Source of the DNA: Thermaceae bacterium
GTDB lineage: Bacteria; Deinococcota; Deinococci; Deinococcales; Marinithermaceae
DNA length: 10,952 nt
Reading direction: 5' to 3'
NCBI GenBank assembly: GCA_027023345.1
Contig: JALVVO010000146.1
Coordinates: 1-10,952 of the forward strand
Shown here: piece by piece, positions 1 through 7,909 of the stretch
How the letters are laid out: each line of letters starts with the position of its first letter
Numbering within the stretch: the stretch's first letter is position 1
Made by a program: the position numbers and the translations under genes
Notes under the pieces: generated by a model
What the model was told of the DNA's origin: nothing
What the model saw: the letters and a program-made list of their open reading frames with translations, nothing else
Databases searched by the model: none

Positions 1-526
1 ATTTTATTGCCTCTTGTGATAGGCCGAAGCGCGTCACGCCTGTAGCTTCGATATGCAGTTGCACTGCGACGGGTTGCGATTGCAACGCCCGAAACAAGTA
101 TTTGCCGTCGACCGCTTCGGGCCGGGGGCGAAGTATGGCCAGATGATAGCCGTATACGAGGTCGGGTGCTTCATAATCCACGTAAGCGGGTACGCCGATG
201 TCCGTCCATAACTCTGAATCTTTGGTTAAAGCTACATCGCCTTTTTTGACTTTGAACTTTCGGAGCTCATCTTCTGTTGCAGTGGCCTTCATGAAGGGGA
301 GGTCATTAGTGATGAATTCGTTTTTGTAAACGTCCATGTAGTTGCAGAGTCTTACATCGATTTCCCCTGGGACCGTTTTCTTATCCACATTGCTGGTGAT
401 TAGCCTGGCAACCTGCCGAACTTTCTTAACTTCCCACCCCTCCGGCACCTTCCCCAGCCACGGCACGCCCGAATCCTTGTAGCTGGAGTAGGGCTTAAGG
501 CTCTCCATTTTGAGCATGGTCTTCAT
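1..526 (-). CDS. hsdS: Type I restriction-modification specificity subunit HsdS (partial, 3' end off window)
   Basis: I translated this frame by hand. It is open from the stop at 536-538 to the window edge and gives 175 residues. HsdS is the DNA-recognition subunit that directs the HsdM methyltransferase and the HsdR nuclease to a bipartite target. Seen here: an N-terminal DSGVPWLGKVPEGWEVKK stretch at residues 18-35, the opening typical of HsdS target-recognition domains; then VRLCNYMDVYKNEFI at about 58-72; and ATGVTRFGLSQEAI near 161-174, which resembles the conserved end of the first recognition domain. The family is usually 400-450 residues, so more than half is missing to the left. ATG 526 is the first start after the stop and has AAGGG at 533-537, six bases upstream. 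In-frame ATGs at 517 and 508 have weaker signals. The gene overlaps the end of the OLD nuclease gene by 32 bases, implying co-transcription. Its recognition sequence cannot be read from the protein. Confidence 0.9.
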   Translation of the reverse strand, partial: MKTMLKMESLKPYSSYKDSGVPWLGKVPEGWEVKKVRQVARLITSNVDKKTVPGEIDVRLCNYMDVYKNEFITNDLPFMKATATEDELRKFKVKKGDVALTKDSELWTDIGVPAYVDYEAPDLVYGYHLAILRPRPEAVDGKYLFRALQSQPVAVQLHIEATGVTRFGLSQEAIK

Positions 527-2183
527 AGATTGCCCTTACGACTTTATCGATCTCGCCTGGGAGTTCCTCTTTGGTTGTTGTCTCGAGCTGTTCTAGCGCT
601 GCAAGCGCCTTTCCCTTCTTATCGCTTTGTGACCTGGGAATGCCTAGGACTCCTTCTATGTCAGGGGAAAGCACAGCTATTGCGCCAAGACTCGAGTCGA
701 CCAGCTCTTTTATCTTGTCATTCAACTCAAACGTTCGCTTTTTTTCTCTTATTTTACTTTTCGACCATCCCGAGGGTATGGGGTTGGGGAGTGGATCTTC
801 GTCGTGAACAACAATATATTTCAGCTTAAATGCATTTGCAATTTCTATGTAAAGTGGCAAGTTAAACTTCGAACCACAGTCAATTATTGATACTTCGGGG
901 TCGTAAATGCCGATTTTGTGCGCGATATAGGGTAGGACAACCTTCTCCGTTTCTCCTTCCACAAACACGACTTTTTTTGCGAAGAACATTTCACTGCGGT
1001 CGGGATTAATCCAGTGCGCCAAACGAAACCGCTTTTTCTTTTCTTCCAGGCCATCTCCAGCGAACATTTCACCCGGCACCTGGCGTGCGGTAGTGCCCTC
1101 CGATGGGCTTGGCTTATTGACAAGAACAATTTCCTTGTGGTTTTCGAGATTCAGGAAATAAGGTGAGTGCGTCGTCAAAAAGACCTGGTTGTTTGCCTCG
1201 TCCGTGATGTCCCTTAGCAAATCAGCGAATTTCCTTTGTGCTTGTGGATGCAAGTATAGTTCCGGTTCTTCGATTGCGAAAATGACGGACTCCGACCTCT
1301 TTCGAGGTTTCGTCGTTTCTGGGCTTTCTTTTTCGGTTTTGCTCTGCTTTAACACTTTCGCCCAAGCTCTGATTAGGGCGAATAGGAATGCGCGTTGTAG
1401 GCCATGTCCCTTTCTTTCTGGTGATGTCACTATGCCGTCGTCTAGCTTCGGATCAAAGCCTTGTTCTAATAGTTTCTCAATGGAGGGCGGTTCTATTTTT
1501 ATCAGAACTTTAACTCCCCAGTCGGCTAATTCGTTGGTTAGGCTTTGCTTCATTCTTTCAAGCGCACTTTGGGGGCCACCCATTGCCAGTTTTTGCGCCG
1601 CTTCCATTAGGTGGTGGCGCGCTTCTGCAAGCGAAGGGTCTTCTTCTATCATTTCATCCAGAATCCGATATAGCATTTTTCCTATGGTCGTAGTGGTTTT
1701 TATCTTCACTTCATCCGTTACGTCTTTCACAGCGGGAACCAAGTAGAAGTCAGGAAGTAAGCCTCCAGCCACGTTCTTCCGACCAAGAAAATTGCCCTCT
1801 TCTAAGACTGGAGGACCACCTTCCTTGTCAATTCTATATCCGTGGTAGGATGTTTCGACCTTTCCGTTTTTCGTTATTTTGCCCCTTTTTACGAGGCGCA
1901 TTGAACCATCTGCAAGTAGGTACTTTTTAAATGTGTTTCGCTCCTGTTCGGTTAAATCGATAAATAATAGCTCAACGTAAAGTTCATTTTCATGACCGGT
2001 TTCATGCCTGAAGAAGTCTTCTTCTGATAGTTTATATCCCGGTGTTAAGGCGAATTCCAGGGCCCTTAGAATATTCGACTTGCCATGGTTATTTGGGCCA
2101 ATAATGACAACGTGTGCTTGTGCTTCAAGCTCAAGCTTCCGCATACTCCTGAAGTTTGATATTTCCACTCGGCTTATGCGCAT
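495..2183 (-). CDS. OLD-family ATP-dependent endonuclease (ABC-type ATPase plus TOPRIM) inside the hsd operon
   Basis: This 562-residue protein joins an ABC/SMC-type ATPase head to a TOPRIM nuclease domain, the layout of OLD-family (overcoming lysogenization defect) nucleases. Seen here: RISRVEISNFRSM at the N-terminus; Walker A GPNNHGKS at 29-36; a signature-like KGHGLQR at 258-264; Walker B VIFAIEEPELYLHP at 300-313; a switch histidine in TTHSPYFL at 337-344; then TOPRIM VFVEGETEK at 406-414 with E409 as likely metal ligand, the D-x-D pair D461/D463 in VVHDEDP, and a later acidic SPDIEG at 506-511. All key residues look intact. ATG 2183 has a strong GGAGGT site. The gene lies three bases after hsdM and overlaps hsdS, so it is embedded in a type I R-M operon. 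Base composition is clearly lower in GC than its neighbours, suggesting transfer. Related proteins act in Gabija and PARIS anti-phage systems, and ATPases called Rlo sit in some hsd loci. A defence role is inferred; the exact subfamily is unresolved. Confidence 0.9.
   Translation of the reverse strand: MRISRVEISNFRSMRKLELEAQAHVVIIGPNNHGKSNILRALEFALTPGYKLSEEDFFRHETGHENELYVELLFIDLTEQERNTFKKYLLADGSMRLVKRGKITKNGKVETSYHGYRIDKEGGPPVLEEGNFLGRKNVAGGLLPDFYLVPAVKDVTDEVKIKTTTTIGKMLYRILDEMIEEDPSLAEARHHLMEAAQKLAMGGPQSALERMKQSLTNELADWGVKVLIKIEPPSIEKLLEQGFDPKLDDGIVTSPERKGHGLQRAFLFALIRAWAKVLKQSKTEKESPETTKPRKRSESVIFAIEEPELYLHPQAQRKFADLLRDITDEANNQVFLTTHSPYFLNLENHKEIVLVNKPSPSEGTTARQVPGEMFAGDGLEEKKKRFRLAHWINPDRSEMFFAKKVVFVEGETEKVVLPYIAHKIGIYDPEVSIIDCGSKFNLPLYIEIANAFKLKYIVVHDEDPLPNPIPSGWSKSKIREKKRTFELNDKIKELVDSSLGAIAVLSPDIEGVLGIPRSQSDKKGKALAALEQLETTTKEELPGEIDKVVRAIYEDHAQNGEP
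533..537 (-). promoter_or_regulatory. Ribosome-binding site of hsdS
   Basis: The minus strand reads AAGGG six bases before ATG 526. It lies inside the 3' coding part of the OLD nuclease gene. It is the reason for choosing 526 over the in-frame ATGs at 517 and 508. Confidence 0.5.
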
Positions 2184-2186
2184 GAC

Positions 2187-4133
2187 TTAGACCTCCAAAA
2201 GTTCGCCTATTAGATTTCTCGCTCTGGCTTCAACCAAAGCTAGTTCTTCCGCTATTTTTACCAAAGGCCTAAGCGCTTTGGGCTTGTAGAAGTATCGGTT
2301 GAAGTTGATCTCGTACCCGATCTTCACCTTCCCCGGGTCATACCAGGCATCCGGCGCGTAGGGGAGCACCTCGCGTTTTAAGAAGGCCTCGATGCCGCCT
2401 TCTTCCAGAAGGGGCACTTGCTCGGTGTCCCTGAGCTCGGGGTCGGGCTCGTACTCCACCACGCGCTTTTCGCCGCCGAGCTTGACCTCGAAGAGGCCGC
2501 GCAGGGGGTCGGGCGCGGTGCCGCGCTTATGGATTTTCCGGATCACGGGCGGGGCGCTTTCGTCGCGCTCGTGGGTCTCTTTGAGCTTCTTAATCTCGGC
2601 GGCCTTGTAGGCGCGGTGGGGGTCGATCCCTTTGAGCCGCAAGGGGCGTTCGACGGTGACCTTGTAGTAGCCGAAGGCCTCGTTGGGGAAGATCTTCGAG
2701 TGCCCGTTTTCCTCGAAGTCGAGGTAGGTCTTGAGGATGCGGGCAATATCCTCTTCGGAGATCTCGCGGTTTTTCTTGCCCAGGTTCTTGCGCAGGGGCT
2801 TAAACCAGTTGGTGGCGTCAATGAGCTGAACCTTGCCCTTGCGGTGGGCGGGCTTTTTGTTGGTGACGAGCCAGATGTAGGTGGCGATGCCGGTGTTGTA
2901 GAAGAGGTTGAGCGGCAGAGCGATGATGGCCTCGAGCCAGTCGTTTTCGATGATGTAGCGGCGGATGTTGCTCTCCCCGGAGCCGGCGTCGCCGGTGAAG
3001 AGGCTGGAGCCGTTATGCACCTCGGCGATGCGACTGCCAAGCGGGGTGTCGTGCTTCATCTTGGCGACCTTGTTAGCCAGGAAGAGAAGCTGGCCGTCGC
3101 TCACGCGGGGGAGAAGGCGGAGTTCCTCGCCCTTGTGCATCACCACGAAGCGGGGGTCGGATAGGCCCTCCTTGCCGCCGAGCTTGGCAAGGTCCACCTT
3201 CCAGCTCTTGCCGTAGGGCGGGTTGGAGAGCATGAAGTCGAACCGGTGGTTGGGGAAGGCGTCCTCGGAGAGGGTGGAGCCGAGCTTGATGTTGTCCGCC
3301 TGGTCGCCGTCGCCCTTGAGCAAGAGGTCGGCCTTGGCGATGGCGTAGGTCTCGGGGTTCACCTCCTGGCCAAAGAGGTGAATGCTCACCTTCTTGCCCC
3401 GCTCGCGGGCGATGCGCTTGAGCTCTTCTTCTGCCAGGGTGAGCATGCCGCCGGTGCCGGCGGCGCCGTCGTAGATGAGGTAGGTGCCGCTTTCCAGCTT
3501 TTCAGCGATGGGCTCGAAGATGAGTCGGGCCATGAGCCGGACCACGTCGCGGGGGGTGAAGTGCTCGCCGGCCTCCTCGTTGTTCTCCTCGTTGAAGCGG
3601 CGCACCAGCTCTTCGAAGATCGTGCCCATGGCGTGGTTGTCGAGGCCGGGGAGGCCGTTTTGGGGCTTTGGGCTTAGGTTGATGCGGGGGTCCACGAACT
3701 TCTCGATGAGCGGGTAGAGGAGCCCTTTTTGGCCCAGGAAGTCGAGGTGCTGGTGCAGCTTGAAGTTGCGGATGATGTCCTGGACGTTGGAGGAAAACCC
3801 TTCCAGGTAGGTGCGGAAGTTAGCCTCGATCTGCTGGGGGTCGTCGAGCAGGCCGCGCAGGGTGAAGGGGGAGGCGTTGTAAAAGGGGTAGCCGGCGGCC
3901 TTTTTGAGGGCGGGTTCGAGGAGCTCGGGTTGGGTGAGGCCGCTTCTTTCGAGCTCAGCCTTGCGCTCAAGGACGGCCTCCTTGGTGGGTTCCAGCACCG
4001 CGTCAAAGCGCCGGATCACGGTCATGGGCAGGATGATGTCCGGGTACTTACCCCGCTTGAAGTGGTCGCGAAGCACGTCGTCGGCGATGGACCAAATAAA
4101 GTTAACGATCCGGGCATGCTGGCTTTGCGTCAT
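2187..4133 (-). CDS. hsdM: Type I restriction-modification DNA methyltransferase subunit HsdM (N6-adenine)
   Basis: HsdM transfers a methyl group from S-adenosylmethionine to adenine N6 in the site chosen by HsdS, marking host DNA as self. The 648-residue product shows the helical HsdM N-terminal domain (about 5-150), then EHFTPRDVVRLMARL at 190-204, the cofactor motif I DGAAGTGG at 222-229 (alanine where many relatives have cysteine), GQEVNPETYAIAKADLLL at 255-272, and catalytic motif IV NPPY at 304-307. The C-terminal part contains DPLRGLFEVKLGG at 542-554, and the terminal helices probably contact HsdS. Length fits the longer HsdM subfamily. ATG 4133 is the first start after an in-frame stop at 4140-4142. 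The purine run GGGAGGG touches the start codon directly, too close for a standard ribosome-binding site. The last 30-odd codons (below about 2290) are AT-richer than the rest, like the downstream OLD gene. No hsdR is visible, so restriction activity depends on a gene outside the window. Confidence 0.95.
   Translation of the reverse strand: MTQSQHARIVNFIWSIADDVLRDHFKRGKYPDIILPMTVIRRFDAVLEPTKEAVLERKAELERSGLTQPELLEPALKKAAGYPFYNASPFTLRGLLDDPQQIEANFRTYLEGFSSNVQDIIRNFKLHQHLDFLGQKGLLYPLIEKFVDPRINLSPKPQNGLPGLDNHAMGTIFEELVRRFNEENNEEAGEHFTPRDVVRLMARLIFEPIAEKLESGTYLIYDGAAGTGGMLTLAEEELKRIARERGKKVSIHLFGQEVNPETYAIAKADLLLKGDGDQADNIKLGSTLSEDAFPNHRFDFMLSNPPYGKSWKVDLAKLGGKEGLSDPRFVVMHKGEELRLLPRVSDGQLLFLANKVAKMKHDTPLGSRIAEVHNGSSLFTGDAGSGESNIRRYIIENDWLEAIIALPLNLFYNTGIATYIWLVTNKKPAHRKGKVQLIDATNWFKPLRKNLGKKNREISEEDIARILKTYLDFEENGHSKIFPNEAFGYYKVTVERPLRLKGIDPHRAYKAAEIKKLKETHERDESAPPVIRKIHKRGTAPDPLRGLFEVKLGGEKRVVEYEPDPELRDTEQVPLLEEGGIEAFLKREVLPYAPDAWYDPGKVKIGYEINFNRYFYKPKALRPLVKIAEELALVEARARNLIGELLEV
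2191..2196 (-). promoter_or_regulatory. Strong ribosome-binding site of the OLD nuclease gene
   Basis: The minus strand reads GGAGGT seven bases before ATG 2183. It lies within the last codons of hsdM, so the nuclease has its own efficient translation start inside the hsdM message. This fixes the start codon. Confidence 0.8.
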
Positions 4134-4141
4134 CCCTCCCT

Positions 4142-4147
4142 AGCTTA
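4142..4147 (-). promoter_or_regulatory. Possible -10 element of a short-leader hsdM promoter
   Basis: The minus strand reads TAAGCT eight bases before the hsdM ATG, matching the TANNNT pattern seen before leaderless genes in Deinococcus-Thermus bacteria. No good -35 element is visible at normal spacing; that position falls within or beside the terminator stem. Transcription starting here would leave almost no leader. A weak call. Confidence 0.3.
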
Positions 4148-4159
4148 AGGCGGAGTTCA

Positions 4160-4192
4160 GAAGGGCCCTGGTCAGGATGACCAGGGCCCTTC
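4160..4192 (-). terminator. Hairpin terminator at the end of the dnaK-grpE-dnaJ-dafA operon
   Basis: A perfect 15-bp stem (4160-4174 with 4178-4192) closes on a three-base loop, starting GAAGGGCCC and ending GGGCCCTTC. It begins 17 bases after the dafA stop codon. No long T-run follows on the minus strand, only CTGAACTCC after the stem, so it is not a textbook intrinsic terminator. Such GC-rich stems are nevertheless common gene ends in very GC-rich thermophiles. It separates the chaperone operon from hsdM on the same strand. Confidence 0.7.
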
Positions 4193-4209
4193 GGTGCGAG
4201 CGAGTTGGC

Positions 4210-4452
4210 TTACGCTCCAAACCGCTCGAGCACCTCCACCACCAGCGCAGCCCCAATGAGGTTGGCACCGAGCTCCTTGCGGATGCGCTCGGCGCGGAAC
4301 ATGCGCTCGACCTCCTCGCGGGTGTAGTAGGGCTCGCCCTCGAGGTAGACCGGCTCCACGAAGCCGATCTCCTCGTAGGCCCTCGCGGCGGCGGGGGAGA
4401 GCCCCTCGCGCACCAGGAAGGAAAGCGGGTAGCGCTCGACGCAGGCCAGCAT
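4210..4452 (-). CDS. dafA: DafA, DnaK-DnaJ assembly factor (CbpM-like)
   Basis: This 80-residue product follows dnaJ in the same place as Thermus dafA, whose 78-residue product holds DnaK and DnaJ together in a stable ring complex. Seen here: the opening VERYPLSFLVREGLSP (residues 5-20), a middle part with EPYYTREEVERMFRAERIR (about 40-58) like the wing and helix of small MerR-type folds, and ELGANLIGAALVVEVLERF (60-78). That last helix strongly resembles the C-terminal part of CbpM, the modulator of the DnaJ-like protein CbpA. I infer that DafA is a CbpM relative that binds the J-protein. The start codon overlaps the dnaJ stop as TGATG, a classic coupling arrangement that would keep DafA and DnaJ in balance. 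A hairpin follows 17 bases after the stop. Identification rests on position, size and remembered family features. Confidence 0.9.
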   Translation of the reverse strand: MLACVERYPLSFLVREGLSPAAARAYEEIGFVEPVYLEGEPYYTREEVERMFRAERIRKELGANLIGAALVVEVLERFGA

Positions 4453-5336
4453 CAGGCCACCACCCCCCGCTCGCGGAGCAGCTTGGCGAGCTCCTTATAA
4501 AGCCGTTCCTCCTCGGGCGTCGGGTGCTCGGGGATCACCACGCGCACCTCGGCGTACTGGTCCCCGCGGCCCCCGCCGGGCTTCGGCCAGCCCTTGCCCC
4601 TGAGGCGGAGCTTCTTGCCCGCCTGGGTGCGGGGCGGGATGGTGACCTCGACCGGGCCGTCGAGGGTGGGCACCCGGACCTTGCCGCCCACCACCGCGAT
4701 CGGGGCGGGGACGTCCACGGTGGTGTGGACGTCGTAGCCCTCCAGCCGGAAGGTGGGCGAGGGGAGGAGGCGCACGGTGAGGTAGAGGTCACCGGGGGGC
4801 TGGCCGGGGCCGCCCTTGCCCGCGAGGCGAAGCCGCTGGCCCTCGCGGATGCCGGGGGGGATCGTCACCTCGACCCGCTCGCCGCCGAGGTCGAGGACCT
4901 GCTTGCCCCCTTTGTAGGCGAGCTCGAGGGGGATCCGGATCTCGGCCTCGTAGTCCTGGCCGCGGCGGGGGCCCCGGCGCACCCGGCCGGCGCCGAAGAG
5001 GTCCTCAAAGCCCACGCCCCCGAAGCCGAAGAGGGTCTTGAAGAAGTCGGAGAAGTCCTCGGGGGAAAATCCTTCGGTCGTCTCCCAGTGGAAGCCGCCG
5101 GGGGGCGGGGGCGGCGGCGCCTTGGTGGTGCCGTACTGGTCGTAGATCTTGCGCTTTTCGGGGTCGGAGAGGACGGCGTAGGCCTCGTTGATCTCCTTGA
5201 ACTTCTCCTCCGCCCCCGGCTCCTTGTTGATGTCGGGGTGGTACTTGCGGGCGAGCTTCTTGTACGCCCGCTTGATCTCCTCCTGGGAGGCGTTCCGCGG
5301 GACCCCTAGGATGGCGTAGTAGTCTTTGTATTCCAT
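4452..5336 (-). CDS. dnaJ: DnaJ (Hsp40) co-chaperone lacking the zinc-finger domain
   Basis: DnaJ delivers unfolded protein to DnaK and triggers its ATPase. The 294-residue product has a J domain at 1-70 with the essential HPD at 33-35, a short glycine/phenylalanine-type linker (about 80-120) and two beta-rich client-binding domains (about 129-200 and 205-270), ending in a charged helix. There are no cysteines, so the four CxxCxGxG repeats of classical DnaJ are absent. This matches the CbpA-like architecture and Thermus DnaJ. A run of six prolines at 74-79 may need elongation factor P to translate. ATG 5336 starts right at MEYKDYYAILGV, the usual J-domain opening, so the start is secure. The 15 bases before it (CACTACGCACGAACC) contain no Shine-Dalgarno sequence, because a repeat element fills the space after grpE. 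Translation may depend on coupling to grpE or on a weak start. The stop overlaps the dafA start. Confidence 0.96.
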   Translation of the reverse strand: MEYKDYYAILGVPRNASQEEIKRAYKKLARKYHPDINKEPGAEEKFKEINEAYAVLSDPEKRKIYDQYGTTKAPPPPPPGGFHWETTEGFSPEDFSDFFKTLFGFGGVGFEDLFGAGRVRRGPRRGQDYEAEIRIPLELAYKGGKQVLDLGGERVEVTIPPGIREGQRLRLAGKGGPGQPPGDLYLTVRLLPSPTFRLEGYDVHTTVDVPAPIAVVGGKVRVPTLDGPVEVTIPPRTQAGKKLRLRGKGWPKPGGGRGDQYAEVRVVIPEHPTPEEERLYKELAKLLRERGVVA

Positions 5337-5340
5337 GGTT

Positions 5341-5408
5341 CGTGCGTAGTGGGTCGTGCGTGGTACGTGGTTTTCTCCCTACGCACTACGCACCACGTAC
5401 TACGCACC
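5341..5408. repeat. Heptamer-rich imperfect inverted repeat between grpE and dnaJ
   Basis: Two 30-base arms (5341-5370 and 5379-5408) match in 23 of 30 positions when one is reverse-complemented, around an eight-base loop TTTTCTCC. Both arms are built of degenerate units such as GTGCGTAGT, GTGCGTGGT and GTACGTGG. As RNA it could fold into a long hairpin between the two genes. The right arm supplies the last two sense codons and the TAG stop of grpE. The left arm ends four bases before the dnaJ ATG. The loop carries GGAGA on the minus strand, but it is about 37 bases from the dnaJ start, too far to serve as its ribosome-binding site. It looks like a small mobile or dispersed repeat that landed in the gap. 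I cannot test for other copies. Confidence 0.7.
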
Positions 5409-5933
5409 CTCCTTCTTCTTCGTCACCGCCACCCGGGCCGGGCGGACGAGGAAGTCGCCGACCCTGTAGCCCTTCTGGTAGACCTCGGCGACCCGGCCGT
5501 CCTCCTCGCCCTCGACGACGCCGATGGCCTCGTGGAAGGCGGGGTCGAAGGGCTCACCCTTGCCCGGCACCTCCTCGACCCCGAGGCCGGCGAGGATCCG
5601 GAGGAAGGCGTCCTTGACCTTCTTGACGCCCTCGAGGATCGCCCCGGGATCGGCCTCGGCGTGCTCGAGGGCGCGCTCGAGGTCGTCGAGCACGGGGAGC
5701 AGGGCCCGCAACACCTCGAGCCGGCCCTCGCGCCTCGCCGCCTCGAGCTCGGCGGCGGTGCGCTTGCGGTAGTTGTCGAAGTCGGCGAGGAGGCGGAGGT
5801 ACTTCTCCTTGAAGCCCTCGAGCTCCTTCTTCGCGGCCTCCAGCTCGGCCTCGAGCTTAGCCGCCTCCTCGATGACCTCGGCCTCTTCCCGGAGGATCTT
5901 TTCGTCGAGCTTATCGTTCTCGGGCACGGGCAC
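5400..5933 (-). CDS. grpE: GrpE, nucleotide-exchange factor of DnaK
   Basis: GrpE is a homodimer that opens the DnaK nucleotide site, releasing ADP and client; its long helix can act as a thermosensor. The product of up to 177 residues has a charged N-terminal coiled coil (about 10-70, rich in E, A, K, L), FDNYRKRT at 52-59, a four-helix dimer region (about 70-115) and the C-terminal beta domain with GEPFDPAFHEAI at 126-137 and VYQKGYRVGDFLVRPARVAV at 151-170. The start is uncertain. GTG 5933 directly touches the purine run AAGGGGGG, whereas GTG 5927 (codon 3) sits at better spacing from it. The last codons and the stop fall inside the inverted repeat at 5341-5408, so the extreme C-terminus (GA) may have been rewritten by that element. 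The gene follows dnaK after a 45-base gap that holds a perfect palindrome. Confidence 0.95.
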   Translation of the reverse strand: MPVPENDKLDEKILREEAEVIEEAAKLEAELEAAKKELEGFKEKYLRLLADFDNYRKRTAAELEAARREGRLEVLRALLPVLDDLERALEHAEADPGAILEGVKKVKDAFLRILAGLGVEEVPGKGEPFDPAFHEAIGVVEGEEDGRVAEVYQKGYRVGDFLVRPARVAVTKKKEGA

Positions 5934-5943
5934 CCCCCCTTGG

Positions 5944-5971
5944 GGGACCCCCGGGGCGCCCCGGGGGTCCC
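5944..5971. repeat. Perfect 28-bp palindrome in the dnaK-grpE gap
   Basis: Positions 5944-5957 and 5958-5971 are exact reverse complements (GGGACCCCCGGGGC and its partner), giving a 14-bp, almost pure G/C stem. It begins seven bases after the dnaK stop codon and ends a few bases before the grpE ribosome-binding purine run. No T-run follows, so full termination is unlikely. It may act as a partial terminator, an RNA-stabilising 3' end for dnaK message, or a processing site that lets DnaK be made in excess over GrpE and DnaJ. Confidence 0.8.
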
Positions 5972-5978
5972 AGGGCCT

Positions 5979-7853
<1,875 letters not shown>

Positions 7854-7880
7854 GGCAGCTACCTCCCCTTCTCTGCTAAT

Positions 7881-7909
7881 AGCATACTCGCGGTCAAAGG
7901 TCCAGTCAA
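7881..7909 (-). promoter_or_regulatory. Sigma-A type promoter of the dnaK operon
   Basis: On the minus strand a -35 TTGACT (7904-7909) and a -10 TATGCT (7881-7886) are separated by exactly 17 bases, with one mismatch to the bacterial consensus in each hexamer. Predicted start of transcription is near 7874, giving a leader of about 20 bases that contains GGGGAGGT at 7861-7868. No CIRCE inverted repeat is present around it. Confidence 0.75.

Noticed and set aside
495..2183. Naming the OLD gene as Gabija GajA
   Set aside because: The domain layout fits OLD nucleases generally, but no UvrD-like GajB gene is adjacent; the neighbours are hsdM and hsdS.
2418..3164. A 248-codon open frame on the plus strand opposite hsdM
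   Set aside because: Antisense shadow of hsdM, valine/glycine/leucine-rich with no motif. hsdM itself has all expected methyltransferase motifs.
5341..5408. Repeat units read as a CRISPR array
   Set aside because: Units are degenerate heptamer to nonamer stretches arranged as one inverted repeat, with no unique spacers and no cas genes nearby.
5934..5978. The dnaK-grpE palindrome as a full transcription terminator
   Set aside because: No T-run follows on the minus strand, and grpE has no visible promoter of its own in the short gap, so most transcription must read through.
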